From an uncultured Kiritimatiellota bacterium (GTDB lineage Bacteria; Verrucomicrobiota; Kiritimatiellia; RFP12; DVOR01): DNA of 47,754 nt. This document shows, piece by piece, positions 16,799 to 28,075 of this stretch (the stretch's first letter is position 1; the number at the start of each line of letters is the position of its first letter). Under the pieces are notes generated by a model. It saw only the letters and a list, made by a program, of their open reading frames with translations. It had not been told where the DNA came from and ran no database searches. The stretch covers positions 72,201-119,954 of the forward strand of contig CALXMT010000004.1 of NCBI GenBank assembly GCA_944389545.1, written 5' to 3'. Made by a program: the position numbers and the translations under genes.

Positions 16799-17869
16799 AT
16801 GCTGACCGCCGACTTCGATTACGACCTCCCCGAGGAACTCATCGCCCAGACCCCGCCCGCCGTCCGCGGCACCTCCCGCATGATGGTGCTCGACCGCGCC
16901 AAAGAGGGCGTCGAGCATCGCCACATCGGCGACATCGTCGACTACCTCCGCCCCGGCGACCTCCTCGTCCTCAACGACACCCGCGTCTTCCCCGCCCGCA
17001 TCCTCGGCGCGTGGGACGACACCGGCGGCGCCGCCGAACTCCTCCTCACCGACTGCGACGAAGAGGAGACCCCCGGCCGCCACGTCAGCCTCTGGCGCGC
17101 CCTCTGCCGCAGCGGCCGCCGCGCCCGCGTCGGCCACACCATCCGCCTCGCCGACGGCCACCTGCTGGCCGACGTCCTGGAGTGCGGCGAAGAGGGCCGC
17201 ACGCGCGTCCGCCTCACCGGCGACGCCCCGCTCATGGACATCCTCGCCGAGCACGGCCTCACCCCCGTCCCGCCCTACATCCACCGCGACCCCAACGACC
17301 CCGAGATGGCCCGCCTCGACCGCGAGCGCTACCAGACCGTCTACGCCCGCGAGGTCGGCGCCGTCGCCGCACCCACCGCCGGCCTCCACTTCACCGATGC
17401 CCTCCTCGCCGACCTCGAGGCCCGCGGCATCCGCCGTGCCTTCGTCACCCTTCACGTCGGCCCCGGCACCTTCCGCCCCGTCAAGGCCGAGCGCATCGAA
17501 GACCACCGCATGGACGCCGAGCGCTACCACGTCCCCCAGGCCACCGCCGACCTTATCCGCGAGACCCGCGCCCAAGGCGGCCGCGTCATCGCCGTCGGCT
17601 CCACCTCCGTTCGCACCCTTGAGACCGTCGCCGCCACCCACGGCGGTCAGGTCGTCCCCTGCTCCGGCGAAAGCACCGCCTTCATCTACCCGCCCTACCG
17701 CTTCCTCGCCGTCGATGCCATGCTCACCAACTTCCACCTCCCCCAATCCACCCTCATCATGATGGTCTCCGCCCTCGCCGGCCGCGAACGCATCCTCGCC
17801 GCCTACCGCGAAGCCGTCCGCGAACGCTACCGCTTCTTCTCCTACGGCGACTGCATGCTCATCCTCTGA
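16799..17869 (+). CDS. queA: S-adenosylmethionine:tRNA ribosyltransferase-isomerase
   Basis: A 356-residue protein that matches QueA over its full length, including FDYDLPEELIAQTP at the start, LVLNDTRVFPAR, GLHFTDALL, THHVGPGTF-type TLHVGPGTFRPVK, and LTNFHLPQSTLIMMVSAL. It transfers and isomerises the ribosyl part of SAM to preQ1 in tRNA, giving epoxyqueuosine. It lies 9 bases after bioA, in the same operon, where a shared use of SAM is the only link. A GCGGGCG/CGCCCGC hairpin directly after the stop (17870-17888) may stabilise or end the transcript but has no T run. Confidence 0.95.
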   Translation: MLTADFDYDLPEELIAQTPPAVRGTSRMMVLDRAKEGVEHRHIGDIVDYLRPGDLLVLNDTRVFPARILGAWDDTGGAAELLLTDCDEEETPGRHVSLWRALCRSGRRARVGHTIRLADGHLLADVLECGEEGRTRVRLTGDAPLMDILAEHGLTPVPPYIHRDPNDPEMARLDRERYQTVYAREVGAVAAPTAGLHFTDALLADLEARGIRRAFVTLHVGPGTFRPVKAERIEDHRMDAERYHVPQATADLIRETRAQGGRVIAVGSTSVRTLETVAATHGGQVVPCSGESTAFIYPPYRFLAVDAMLTNFHLPQSTLIMMVSALAGRERILAAYREAVRERYRFFSYGDCMLIL

Positions 17870-17975
17870 GCGGGCGCACCGCGCCCGCAGAGGACAGAAA
17901 AGAGAGCGTACGGCGAAGCCGCAATTCATCCTCGGTCACAGAACATCCCTCATCAATCTTTTAAGGAGCCTCCCC

Positions 17976-19088
<1,113 letters not shown>

Positions 19089-19723
19089 CCCCCTCTGTTT
19101 TCCACGAAGACACGAAGGAACGCAAGGGCCTGGGCACAAGGGGCGCTGACGCGCCCCGGAGAACGGAAAACGGAGCGTGCAGGCGCGAAGCGCCAAACCT
19201 TCCACGGCTACAGAGAACAGAACGCCCCTGCGGGGCGACGGACGAAGTTCCGAGGAAATCGACAAATCTCCTTTTTCCCCGCAAAGACGCCAGTGCGCGC
19301 GAAGCCTGATGGGCTAACGCCGGTCGCTTTGCGGGCTAAACGCCCGCTGATCGCTCCCTCCCGCCCATCGTCTTCGCGCCGAGAGATAAGAAGTCGGGGT
19401 GTGGGGCGAAGCCCCACCAATAAAGCCAAACTCCCAAGCCTCCAAGCTTCCAAACTTCCAATCGCGTCCTGCGTGCGGTAGCACGCCGCCCGTCTCTGTG
19501 TTCCTCTGTTACCCTCTGTGAGTCTCTGTGTTCTTCCGTAATCGGCGGTTCCCCTGGCAGTCTTGGACGACGCGGTAGGACCAATAGGACCAATAGGACT
19601 TCTAGGACGGCGGCTGTCGCCGCTCTGCACTGCGCTTCACCTGTCGCCCCGCAGGGGCGTTTCCAATCAGCCAATCAGCCAATCAGCCAATCAGCCAACA
19701 GCGGGGCGCTTCAGCGCCCCGGG
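19089..19723. repeat. Composite palindromic repeat spacer
   Basis: There is no gene. It includes the left half of the 68-bp structured module (19110-19132), GGGGCGCTGACGCGCCCC, a core hairpin GGCGCGAAGCGCC, CGCCCCTGCGGGGCG, a 101-bp module at 19279-19379 (second copy 23106-23206), GTGGGGCGAAGCCCCACC, the purine tract, CTCTGTGNNN repeats (about 19490-19530), 9-bp AGGACCAAT repeats (about 19573-19605), and CCAATCAGCC repeats (19663-19700). Confidence 0.8.
19279..19379. repeat. 101-bp dispersed module, copy 1
   Basis: Runs from CCGCAAAGACGCCAGTG to CATCGTCTTCGCGC, with an inner GCGGGCTAAACGCCCGC hairpin. The copy at 23106-23206 has the same length and about eight differences. Confidence 0.8.
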
Positions 19724-19752
19724 TTGTTTTAAGCTGTGGTTTATGGTAAGTT
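19724..19752 (+). promoter_or_regulatory. Promoter of hom-lysC operon
   Basis: -35 TTGTTT (19724-19729), 17 bases, -10 TAAGTT (19747-19752) preceded by TGG. A leader of about 25 bases with a GCGGAG ribosome-binding site leads to the ATG at 19784. Confidence 0.6.
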
Positions 19753-19783
19753 ATGGACTTGTTTTTATTGAGCGGAGAAACGC

Positions 19784-21088
19784 ATGAAAGAAGTTGGCGT
19801 TGCGATTATTGGTTTCGGCACGGTCGGCGCGGGCGTGGCGGAGGGGCTCCTGAAGGGGGCGCCGCTGATTTCGCGTCGGTGCGGGCTGAACGTGGCCCTG
19901 CGCGGGGTGGCGGATTTGGACATCACGCGCGACCGCGGGGTGGATGTGCCCCGGGCGCTCTTGACCACCGACGCGATGGCCTTGGCGACGCGCGACGACG
20001 TGGACGTGGTGGTGGAGTTGATCGGCGGCACGGGCGTGGCGCAGGACGTCATCAAGGCGGCCTTGAACGCCGGCAAGTCGGTCGTCACCGCCAACAAGAA
20101 GCTCTTGGCCGAGCATGGCGCGGCGCTCTTCTCCTTGGCGCGCGAAAAGGGGGTGGACCTCTACTTCGGCGCGAGCGTGGGCGGCGGCATCCCCATCGTG
20201 CGCTCCCTGCGCGACGGCTTGGTGGCCAACGACATCAAGGCCATGCACGGCATCCTCAACGGCACCTGCAACTATATCCTCACGCGCATGGCTGCCGAGG
20301 GCTCGGGCTTCGACGATGTGCTGGCCGACGCGCAGCGTTTGGGCTACGCCGAGGCCAATCCCTCGCTGGACATCGATGGCTTCGACACCGCGCACAAGAT
20401 TTGCATCCTCGCCTCGCTGGCCTACGGCGTCTCCGTGCCGCTGGACCGGATTTCCGTGAAGGGCATCCGTGGGCTCAATCCCGTGGACGTGCGCTACGCC
20501 GGCGAGTTGGGCTACGTCATCAAGCTTCTGGCCGTCTGCAAGGCGCATGGCGACAAGCTGGAGGTGCGCGTCAATCCCACCCTGGTGCCCAAGAGCCACA
20601 CCCTTGCGGCCGTGAACGACGTCTTCAACGCGGTGCTCGTGGATGGCTCGATGACCGGCGACACCCTTTATTATGGTCGCGGGGCCGGACGCGAGGCCAC
20701 GGCCAGCGCCGTCATCAGCGACATCGTCTCCGTGGCGCGCCACGTCTCCGTGCACACGCCCCGCGCGGCCGAGCCGCTCCCGCCCCTGGGCGAGACCTCT
20801 TATAGCCTCCTGCCGCCCGAGGATTGCGTCAGCCGCTTCTACATCCGCCTGATGGTGCGCGAGGCTTGCGGCATGGTGGGCCGTTTCGCCACCATCCTGG
20901 GCGACCACGGCGTGAGCATCTTCGCCGCCAGCCAGCACGAGGCCACCGAGGCCCAGCGCGCCGAGGGCTATGTCCCCGTCGTCATCCTCACGCAGCCGGC
21001 GCGCGCGGGCGACATCGTCGCCGCCCTCACCGAAATCACGGCGCAGGGCATTGTCCGTTCCATGCCCTTCCACCTCTGCATCCTTTGA
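19784..21088 (+). CDS. hom: Homoserine dehydrogenase
   Basis: The 434-residue enzyme has the N-terminal NAD(P)-binding motif IGFGTVGAGVA (residues 9-19), VTANKKLLAEHG, the family signature around AQRLGYAEANPSLDIDGFD and the catalytic-domain lysine segment GYVIKLLA. A C-terminal ACT domain (about 350-430, FYIRLMVREACGMVGRFATI) would give feedback control, usually by threonine. It reduces aspartate semialdehyde to homoserine for threonine and methionine. It is followed after 29 bases by aspartate kinase, so two steps of the aspartate pathway are co-transcribed. Confidence 0.95.
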   Translation: MKEVGVAIIGFGTVGAGVAEGLLKGAPLISRRCGLNVALRGVADLDITRDRGVDVPRALLTTDAMALATRDDVDVVVELIGGTGVAQDVIKAALNAGKSVVTANKKLLAEHGAALFSLAREKGVDLYFGASVGGGIPIVRSLRDGLVANDIKAMHGILNGTCNYILTRMAAEGSGFDDVLADAQRLGYAEANPSLDIDGFDTAHKICILASLAYGVSVPLDRISVKGIRGLNPVDVRYAGELGYVIKLLAVCKAHGDKLEVRVNPTLVPKSHTLAAVNDVFNAVLVDGSMTGDTLYYGRGAGREATASAVISDIVSVARHVSVHTPRAAEPLPPLGETSYSLLPPEDCVSRFYIRLMVREACGMVGRFATILGDHGVSIFAASQHEATEAQRAEGYVPVVILTQPARAGDIVAALTEITAQGIVRSMPFHLCIL

Positions 21089-21117
21089 CCTGTCCAACTG
21101 ATGGAGTCCTCACACCC

Positions 21118-22485
21118 ATGAAAGTCTGCAAGTTCGGCGGATCCTCCGTCGCCGACGCCGCCCAAGTCGCCAAAATCCGCGACATCATCGCCTCTGATCC
21201 CACCCGCCGCATCGTCGTGGTCTCCGCACCCGGCAAGCGCAACAAAGGCGACACCAAGGTCACCGACCTCCTCATTGAGTGCGCCGGCCGTTGCCTCACC
21301 CAGCGCGACCCCGCCGAGGTGCGCGACGCCATCGTCGCCCGCTACGAGGAAATCCGCGCGGGCCTGGGCCTGGAGCAGGCCGTCATGGACGAAATCTGCG
21401 CCGACCTGGACAGCCGCATCGCGGCGTACAAGGAGCTCGAGGCCGCGCGCTTCATGGATCTGATGAAGGCCGCGGGCGAGGACAACGCCGCTCGTATCGT
21501 CGCCGCCGCCTTCCGCGCCGGCGGTCTCCGCGCGGAATACGCCAACCCGCGCGAGGCGGGTCTCCTGATGTCCGATGACTTCGGCAACGCCCAGGTGCTC
21601 CCCGAGTCCTACAAGAAGCTGGCGGCCTACTTGAACGACCGCACCGAGAGCGAAATCGTCGTCTTCCCGGGCTTCTTCGGCTACACCGAGGCCGGCGACG
21701 TGGCGACCTTCCCCCGTGGCGGGTCGGACATCACCGGCTCCATCCTCGCCGCCGCCGTCAAGGCCAAGGTCTACGAGAACTTCACCGACGTCGACGCCGT
21801 CTATCCCGTCGACCCGCGCCTGGTGCCGGAGGTGACGCAGGGCATCCCCGAGATGACCTACCGCGAGATGCGCGAGCTCTCCTACGCCGGCTTCGGCGTC
21901 TTCCAGGACGAGGCCATCATCCCCGCCGTCAAGGCCGCCATCCCGATCAACATCCGCAACACCAACCACCCCGACGCCCCCGGCACGATGATCGTCCATC
22001 ACCGCCGCGCGCGCCAGGGCTCGGTCGTCGGCATCGCCTCCTCCGCCGGCTTCTGCACGCTCTACATCGACAAGTACATGATGAACCGCGAGATCGGCTT
22101 CGGCCGCCGCCTGCTGCAGATCCTCGAGGAAGAGGGCATCTCCTACGAGCACATGCCCTCGGGCATCGACAACGTCTCGGTCGTCTTCCGCGAGGAAGGC
22201 TTCACCCCCGAGGTCGAAGGCCGCGTCCGCGACCACATCATGCGCGAGCTCAAGCCCGACAACCTGCAGATTGAGCGCGGCACCGCCCTCATCATGATCG
22301 TCGGCGAAGGCCTCTACTACACCCCCGGCATGGCCGCCCACGCCACCCTGGCCCTCTTCCGCGAAGGCATCTCCCTGGACATGATGAACCAGGGCTCCTC
22401 TGAGATCTCCATGATGTTCGGCATCCAGAGCTCCCAGCGCGAGAACGCCGTCCGCGCCCTCTACCACGCCTTCTTCAAGGACTAA
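21118..22485 (+). CDS. lysC: Aspartate kinase
   Basis: The 455-residue protein begins with the kinase motif MKVCKFGGSSVAD and continues with VVVSAPGKRNKGDTKVTDLL, FPRGGSDITGS and FTDVDAVYPVDPR. Two C-terminal ACT segments (from about residue 310: CTLYIDKYMMNREIGFGRRL and TALIMIVGEGL) suggest allosteric control by lysine and/or threonine. It phosphorylates aspartate, the first step toward lysine, threonine and methionine. The insert of roughly 60 residues after the first motif is typical of the longer monofunctional kinases. The ATG was chosen because the KFGGSS motif must sit at the N-terminus; the frame stays open upstream inside hom. Confidence 0.94.
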   Translation: MKVCKFGGSSVADAAQVAKIRDIIASDPTRRIVVVSAPGKRNKGDTKVTDLLIECAGRCLTQRDPAEVRDAIVARYEEIRAGLGLEQAVMDEICADLDSRIAAYKELEAARFMDLMKAAGEDNAARIVAAAFRAGGLRAEYANPREAGLLMSDDFGNAQVLPESYKKLAAYLNDRTESEIVVFPGFFGYTEAGDVATFPRGGSDITGSILAAAVKAKVYENFTDVDAVYPVDPRLVPEVTQGIPEMTYREMRELSYAGFGVFQDEAIIPAVKAAIPINIRNTNHPDAPGTMIVHHRRARQGSVVGIASSAGFCTLYIDKYMMNREIGFGRRLLQILEEEGISYEHMPSGIDNVSVVFREEGFTPEVEGRVRDHIMRELKPDNLQIERGTALIMIVGEGLYYTPGMAAHATLALFREGISLDMMNQGSSEISMMFGIQSSQRENAVRALYHAFFKD

Positions 22486-23427
22486 GGGGCGCCTCTGGCG
22501 CCCCGGAGAACAGAGCGTGCAGGCGCGAAGCGCCAAACCTTCCACGGCTACGGAAAACGGAGCGTGCAGGCGCGAAGCGCCAAACCTTCCACGGCTACAG
22601 AACGCGCGACAAGCGCGCGACGGGCGGGGCCGCCGATAAGGTGGCCTCGCCGTTTTTGTTCTAATCGTCTTAGTGGGCCTAGTTGTCTTACCACATCGGA
22701 CGGGAACCGCAGATTTCGGAAGAACACAGAGTGGCACAGAGGATACAGAGGGTCACAGAGACGGGCGGCGTGCTAGCGCACGCTGGACTGCCAGATTGTT
22801 TTTTAGAAATCACAAAGGACACCAAGGACACAAAGAGGCGGCGCAGGGGGCGGGTCGTGCGTGCGCGCAAGGCGCACGTCCGGCCCGAAGGGCCTGTAGG
22901 GGCGTGGCGGGCTTCGCACGCCACGCTTTGGTTTTGGGAGTCCTCCGGCGACAGCCGCCGTCCTATACGTCCTATAGGTCCTACCGCGACGTGAAAGGCC
23001 GCTCAGGAGATGCAGGAGATTCAGGAGATGCAGGAGCGTCCCTGCGGGGCGATGGGTGAGCCGCCGTACAAGAATAAAAACAAATAGAAGCCAAAGAGAT
23101 GGGGGCCGCAAAGATGCCAGTGCGCGCGAAGCCAGATGGGCTAACGCCGGTCGCTTTGCGGACTAAACGCCCGCTGATTGCTCCCTTTCGCCCATCGTCT
23201 TCGCGCTTAAGTTGTCTTTTAGAACTCCTTTTGACGCAGGAAAGTGGGGCGCGGGAGGGCGCACGACCGTGCGCCCGGCGTTAGCGCCACACCTTTCCTG
23301 CAAGACTTGCGTCTTTGCGGCTCCGCCTGTCGCCCCGCAGGGGCGCTCTGTAGCCGTGGAAGGTTTGGCGCTTCGCGCCTGCACGCTCCGTTCTCCGTTC
23401 TCTGTTCTCCGGGCGGCGTAGCCGCCC
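22486..23427. repeat. Composite palindromic repeat spacer
   Basis: There is no gene in 0.94 kb between convergent lysC and clpC. Modules seen are GGGGCGCCTCTGGCGCCCC (22486-22504), two core hairpins with GGCGCGAAGCGCC, GAAGAACACAGAGTGGCACAGAGG (22719-22765), GTGCTAGCGCAC, CACAAAGGACACCAAGG, GGCCCGAAGGGCC, GGCGTGGCGGGC..GCCACGC, 9-bp CCTATACGT repeats (22962-22986), CAGGAGATG repeats (23004-23036), the 101-bp module at 23106-23206, and GTTCTCC heptamers before clpC. Apparent open frames across it encode only the repeat. Confidence 0.82.
23106..23206. repeat. 101-bp dispersed module, copy 2
   Basis: Same length and boundaries as the copy at 19279-19379, from CCGCAAAGATGCCAGTG to CATCGTCTTCGCGC. 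Confidence 0.8.
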
Positions 23428-26043
23428 TTACCGCGTGGCGGAGGAGTTCGGCAGGGCGGCCTTGGCGGCGCGGCGGCGGGTGGGGGGCTGGCGCGGGGCC
23501 TTGCGGGGGGCGGCGGCCTGTTGGGGCGCGCGGGGCGTGGCGACCAGGCGCTTCTCGCCGTCGGGACCGGGCTCGGCGGGGGAGAGCAGGTAGGGCGTCT
23601 TCCGGGGGCCGTCGCGCAGGACGGCGTCGGCCAGCGCGTCCTCCACCAGGCGCTCGATGGCGCGGCGGAGGGGGCGGGCGCCCTGCTCGGGCTTGAAGCC
23701 TTCGTCGAGGATGAGAGCGGTGGCGGCGGCGTCGAGCTCAAACTGCACGCCGGCGGCGGCCAGGCGCTTGCGGACGGCGGCGAGCTCCACGTCGAGGATC
23801 TTCGCCATGGCCTCGCGGTCGAGGGCATGGAAGACGATGATCTCGTCGAAGCGGTTGAGGAGCTCGGGCTTGAGGGTCTTGCGGACCTCGCCGAGGATCT
23901 TCGTGCGCAGCACGTCGTGGGCCATGAGGACGCCCTTGGCGGCCTCGCCGGGGAGGAAGCCCATGGTGGGGGCCTCGCCCGCGAAGTTGCAGCCGATGTT
24001 CGAGGTGAGGATGACGACCGTGTTGCGGAAGTCCACGCGGCGGCCCAGACCGTCGGTCAGGCAGCCCTCTTCCAGAATCTGCAGGAGGGTGTTCATCACG
24101 TCGGGGTGGGCCTTCTCGATTTCGTCGAAGAGGACGACGGAGTAGGGGCGGCGACGGACGCGCTCGGTGAGCTGGCCGCCCTCCTCGTGGCCGACGTAGC
24201 CGGGGGGCGAGCCGACCAGGCGGCTGACGGTGTGCTTCTCCATGTACTCCGACATATCGAGCTGGATGAGCGCCTTGGCGTCGCCGAAGAGGCTGGTGGC
24301 TAGGGCCTTGGCCAGCAGGGTCTTGCCCACGCCGCTGGGGCCCAGGAAGAAGAAGGAGCCGATGGGGCGCGTGGGGTCCTTCATCCCCGCGCGGGCACGG
24401 CGCAGGGCGCGGGCCACGGCGGCGACGGCGTCGTGCTGGCCGATGACGCGGGCGTCGAGTTCCTGCTCCAGTTCCAGCATGCGGCGGCGGTCGCCCTCGG
24501 TCATCTGATTGACGGGCACGCCGGTCATGGTCGCCACGGTCTGGGCCACGGCGTCGGCAGTGACGACGAGCTTCTTGGCGTTGTGCTTGGACTGCCACTT
24601 GGCAAGCTCGCTCTCAAAGCGCTCGGTCTTCTCGGCCTCGAGGTCGCGGAGGACGGCCGCGGTGTCGTAGTCGTCGGACTCCACGGCCTTCTCCTTCTTG
24701 GCGGTGATGGCGCGGATTTCCTGTTCCATCTTGCGCAGGTTGGTCGGGCGGACCGCCACGGAGAGGCGCAGACGCGACCCGGTCTCGTCGATGACGTCGA
24801 TGGCCTTGTCGGGCAGCTGGCGGGCGGGCATGTAGCGCGCGGTCAGGCGCACCGCGGCCTCGAGGGCGGCGGGGGAGTAACGCACGCCGTGGTGCTCGGC
24901 GTACTTCGGCGAGAGGCCTTCGAGGATGGCGATGGCCTCGGCCTGCGTGGGCTCGTCGACCATCACGGTCTGGAAACGGCGTTCCAGGGCGGCGTCCTTC
25001 TCGATGCCCTTGCGGTACTCATTGAGCGTGGTCGCGCCGATGCACTGGAACTCGCCGCGCGCGAGGGCGGGCTTGATGATGTTCGCCGCGTCCATCGCGC
25101 CTTCGGCGCCGCCGGCGCCCACGATGGTGTGCAGCTCGTCCAGGAAGAGGATGATCTTGCCGCTGGAGGAGACCTCGTTGATGACGCGCTTCAGGCGCTC
25201 CTCGAACTGCCCGCGGTACTGCGTGCCGGCCACGAGCAACGCCATGTCCAGCGCCACCACGCGCTTGCCGAGCATCGACTCCGGCACCTCGCCCGAGGCG
25301 ATGGCCTGCGCCAATCCCTCGACGACCGCCGTCTTGCCGACGCCGGCCTCGCCGATGAGCACCGCGTTGTTCTTGCTGCGGCGGCAGAGAATCTGCACCA
25401 GACGGCGCAGTTCCTTGTCGCGGCCGATCACGGGGTCGAGCTTGCCCTTCGCGGCCAGGGCCGTCAGGTCGCGCCCGAAGGTGTCCAGCGCCGGCGTCTT
25501 CTGCGGGCCCTTGCCCTCGGGTTCGCCCTCTTTCTGCTCGCGGGCCTTGGGCTTCATCGCCTCGGGGCCCTCAAACTCTTGCTCCGTGGCGTCGGTCTGC
25601 GGCATGAACTTCTCGAGCGACTCCGTGGTCACCCCGAGCTGACGCAACACCAACGCACCCAAACCGCCCTCCGTCACGATGGCGAAGAGCAGGATGGTCG
25701 TGTCCACGGATTGCTTCCCGCGCGACTCCGCGATCATCCGCGCCACGTCGCAAATCTTCCGGGCGCGTTGCGACCACGGCAGACCCGCGGGCGGGGAATC
25801 CTGCACGCCGCCGGTGGGCGCGGCCTGCGCCTCCACGCGGATGCGCAAATCCTCGCCGGACGTGTTGAACGTGCGCCGCAAAATCTGCTGTGCCCGGCAC
25901 TCCACCTCGGCCAACGCGATGGCCAGGTGCTCCGTCCCCACATGGTCATGGCCCAGACGTTGCGCCTCCATTTGCGCCTGGCGCATCACGCGCCGCGCAT
26001 TCGGGGAAAACCTCGACAGATCAGGCAAATCCATATCCTTCAA
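23428..26043 (-). CDS. clpC: ATP-dependent Clp protease ATP-binding subunit ClpC
   Basis: The 871-residue AAA+ unfoldase has two N-terminal Clp_N repeats (about 14-150), Walker A GEAGVGKT at 231-238, Walker [10 protein letters not shown], a UVR motif ([17 protein letters not shown]) in the middle domain, the second Walker [20 protein letters not shown] and a C-terminal AAA lid. The UVR motif marks ClpC rather than ClpA or ClpB. It unfolds proteins for ClpP, which is not in the window. The last 50 residues are a Pro/Arg/Ala-rich tail not found in ClpC. The start taken is TTG at 26043 with AGGAAG six bases upstream; an ATG at 26034 is the alternative and lacks spacing for a ribosome-binding site. 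The stop lies at the edge of repeat sequence. Confidence 0.94.
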   Translation of the reverse strand: MKDMDLPDLSRFSPNARRVMRQAQMEAQRLGHDHVGTEHLAIALAEVECRAQQILRRTFNTSGEDLRIRVEAQAAPTGGVQDSPPAGLPWSQRARKICDVARMIAESRGKQSVDTTILLFAIVTEGGLGALVLRQLGVTTESLEKFMPQTDATEQEFEGPEAMKPKAREQKEGEPEGKGPQKTPALDTFGRDLTALAAKGKLDPVIGRDKELRRLVQILCRRSKNNAVLIGEAGVGKTAVVEGLAQAIASGEVPESMLGKRVVALDMALLVAGTQYRGQFEERLKRVINEVSSSGKIILFLDELHTIVGAGGAEGAMDAANIIKPALARGEFQCIGATTLNEYRKGIEKDAALERRFQTVMVDEPTQAEAIAILEGLSPKYAEHHGVRYSPAALEAAVRLTARYMPARQLPDKAIDVIDETGSRLRLSVAVRPTNLRKMEQEIRAITAKKEKAVESDDYDTAAVLRDLEAEKTERFESELAKWQSKHNAKKLVVTADAVAQTVATMTGVPVNQMTEGDRRRMLELEQELDARVIGQHDAVAAVARALRRARAGMKDPTRPIGSFFFLGPSGVGKTLLAKALATSLFGDAKALIQLDMSEYMEKHTVSRLVGSPPGYVGHEEGGQLTERVRRRPYSVVLFDEIEKAHPDVMNTLLQILEEGCLTDGLGRRVDFRNTVVILTSNIGCNFAGEAPTMGFLPGEAAKGVLMAHDVLRTKILGEVRKTLKPELLNRFDEIIVFHALDREAMAKILDVELAAVRKRLAAAGVQFELDAAATALILDEGFKPEQGARPLRRAIERLVEDALADAVLRDGPRKTPYLLSPAEPGPDGEKRLVATPRAPQQAAAPRKAPRQPPTRRRAAKAALPNSSATR

Positions 26044-26071
26044 ACCTCACTTCCTATAAACTAAGCCCCAT

Positions 26072-26101
26072 AGTTTACCACATCTCCCCACCGCGCTCCA
26101 A
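26072..26101 (-). promoter_or_regulatory. Promoter of clpC
   Basis: Minus strand: -35 TTGGAG (26096-26101), 18 bases, -10 TAAACT (26072-26077) with TGTGG before it, the same extended -10 as other promoters here. No CtsR or HrcA operator is evident. Confidence 0.62.
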
Positions 26102-26851
26102 ATTTTGAGTTTTGGGAAGCTTGGAAGTTTGGAGGCTTGGACAGGCCTCACGCTGCGCGGCTATCACGAAGGACACGAAGAACCACCGTGCAGGCGCGAA
26201 GCGCCAAACCTTCCACGGCTAAGGGACACAAAGAATTTGGCTGATTAGCTGATTGGCTGATTCGCTGATTGGAAAGGTGTGGGGCGCTGCCCCACGCCCC
26301 GGCAGGGAGAAGTTCTCCCTGCACCCCCGGCACGTCTGCGACGTGCCATAACACGTCGCGGTAGGACATATAGGACGTATAGGACCTCTAAGACGGCGGC
26401 TGACGCCGCTTTGCACAACGGCTTTGCTGTCGCCCCGCAGGGGCGCTCCTGCATCTCCTGCATCTCCTGACCCGGGTCGTGGGCGCGTCAGCGCCCCTTC
26501 CCCAAAGCATGGCGTGCGAAGCCCGCCATGCCCCTACAGGCCCTCCAGGCCGGACGTGCGCCTTGCGCGTACGCACGGCCCGCCTCTGCGTCGTGCTCTT
26601 TGTGTCCTTCGTGTCCTTTGTGATTTAAAAATATACTGGCAGTCCTGCGTGCGCTAGCACGCCGCCCGTCTCTGTGACCCTCTGTATCCTCTGTGCCACT
26701 CTGTGTTCTTCCGAAATCTGCGGTTCCCCCGGCGACGTGCTCTTTGTGTCCCTTTGTGGTCTTCGTGTTCTTTGTGAGAGCCCCGCAGGGCAAACCTTCC
26801 ACACGCTCCCAGTGGCTTCGCCTGTCGCGCGCTTGCCGCGCGCCCCTCCAA
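26102..26851. repeat. Composite palindromic repeat spacer
   Basis: There is no gene. Module order matches the spacer at 1740-2445: purine tract (26115-26142), CCTCACGCTGCGCGGC, GAAGAACCAC, core hairpin with GGCGCGAAGCGCC, GCTGATTGG repeats (26240-26272), GTGGGGCGCTGCCCCAC, GGCACGTC/GACGTGCC, AGGACATAT 9-mers (26363-26392), GGCGGCTGACGCCGC, TCGCCCCGCAGGGGCG, CTCCTGCAT repeats, GGGCGCGTCAGCGCCC, the CATGGCG/CGCCATG hairpin, ACGTGCGCCTTGCGCG, ACTGGCAGTCC, GTGCGCTAGCACGC, CTCTGTGNNN repeats and ATCTGCGGTTCCC. The end carries CCAATCAGCC repeats that run into the next gene's stop. Confidence 0.85.
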
Positions 26852-28072
26852 TCAGCCAATCAGCCAATCAGCCGCAGTAAAGGGGGTGGGGCGGCCGCGG
26901 GTGGCGGGACCGGGGAGGATACAGGAGAGGCCTTCGGCAGAATGGCCGCGCCAATGACCGTCGCGGAAGGTTTCGGGGATGACAAGGAGTTCGCGGCCGA
27001 TGAAACGGCGGAGGGCGGCTTGGCGGACTTCGGCGGCGGCTTGACGGAGGGTCGCGGCGCGGGCGGCGATGACCTCGGAGGGGAGTTGATCGGGCCAGTC
27101 GGCGGCGGGGGTGCCGGGACGACGGGAGTAGGGGAAGACGTGGGCGCCGGTGAAGGGATAGGCGCGGAGGAAGGCGAGGGTGTCGGCGGCGTCGGCCTCG
27201 GTCTCGCCGGGGAGACCGGCGATCCAGTCGGCGCCGAGGCCGCAGTAGGGGAGCGTGGCGCAGATGCGGTCGAGCAAGGCACGGATACGGTCGGCGCCGT
27301 AGGGGCGGCCGGTGCGGCGGAGGAGGGCGTCGGAACCGCTCTGGATGGGGAGGTGGAGGAAGGGACAGAGGCGGTCGGGATTGGCGGCGATGAGGCGGAG
27401 GATGGCGTCGTCGTCGGCCACGCAGGGTTCGAGGGAACCGAGACGGAAACGGCCGGGGCGGGGGAGGTCGGCTAGGCGGGCGAGGAGTTCGGGCAACCCC
27501 GCGCCGCTCTCGGGGTCGCGGTAGAGGGCCAGGTTGCAGCCGGTGAGGACGATTTCGGGGTAACCTTCGGCGAGGAGGGCGTCGGCGCGACGGAGGAGGT
27601 CGGCCATCGGCACGGAGACGGGCGCCCCGCGCATGTGCGGGACGATGCAGTAGGCGCAGAAGGCGTCGCAGCCATCCTGCGCGATGAGGGAGGCGCGGGT
27701 GCGGCGGTGGGCGGGGGCCTCGGGGCTGTCGGCGCGCTGGGGCAGGCCGAGGCGGTCGCAGACGGCGCTGAGCCAGTCGGCCTTGCGGGCGTGGGGGAGG
27801 GTGAGGTCGGCCAGTCCGGGCGGGAGGAGCGCGGCGGCGCACCCGCTGACGATGATGGGGACGGCGGGGTGTTTGGCGCGGAAGGCGCGCAGGGCGCGGA
27901 GGGCCTCGCGGGCGGCGGGGGCGGTGACGGCGCAGGTGTGGGCGCAGAGGGCGTCGACCGCCGGCGCGTCGGGCTGCACGAGGGTCGCGCCGCGGGCTTC
28001 GAGGGCCTGCCGCCAACCCTCGGCCTCGGCTTGGTTGAGGCGGCACCCGTAGACCAGAAAGGCGATGTTCAT
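26852..28072 (-). CDS. MtaB-type tRNA methylthiotransferase (radical SAM)
   Basis: The 406-residue protein has an N-terminal UPF0004 domain with three conserved cysteines (YGCRLN, HTCAVT, SGCAA), the radical SAM cluster motif DGCDAFCAYCIVPHMRG (CxxxCxxC), LGSLEPC and HLPIQSGSD, and a C-terminal TRAM-like part. It adds a methylthio group to t6A37 (MtaB) or i6A37 (MiaB) of tRNA. The MtaB subtype is inferred from NIAFLVYGCRLNQAEAE. The last residues ADWLIG and the TGA stop come from GCTGATTGG repeats, so the native end has been replaced. It starts three bases after a short peptidase-like frame, and no strong ribosome-binding site is visible. Confidence 0.87.
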   Translation of the reverse strand: MNIAFLVYGCRLNQAEAEGWRQALEARGATLVQPDAPAVDALCAHTCAVTAPAAREALRALRAFRAKHPAVPIIVSGCAAALLPPGLADLTLPHARKADWLSAVCDRLGLPQRADSPEAPAHRRTRASLIAQDGCDAFCAYCIVPHMRGAPVSVPMADLLRRADALLAEGYPEIVLTGCNLALYRDPESGAGLPELLARLADLPRPGRFRLGSLEPCVADDDAILRLIAANPDRLCPFLHLPIQSGSDALLRRTGRPYGADRIRALLDRICATLPYCGLGADWIAGLPGETEADAADTLAFLRAYPFTGAHVFPYSRRPGTPAADWPDQLPSEVIAARAATLRQAAAEVRQAALRRFIGRELLVIPETFRDGHWRGHSAEGLSCILPGPATRGRPTPFTAADWLIG

Positions 28073-28075
28073 GGG

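Noticed and set aside
15512-17929. Large minus-strand protein opposite bioA-queA
   Set aside because: Gly/Ala/Glu/Val-rich composition with no domain. It is the antisense shadow of GC-rich codons in the true genes.
22564-23059. Small proteins in the lysC-clpC spacer
   Set aside because: The frames encode only repeat-derived peptides (for example LRVFCVLRVL-like runs) found in most spacers.
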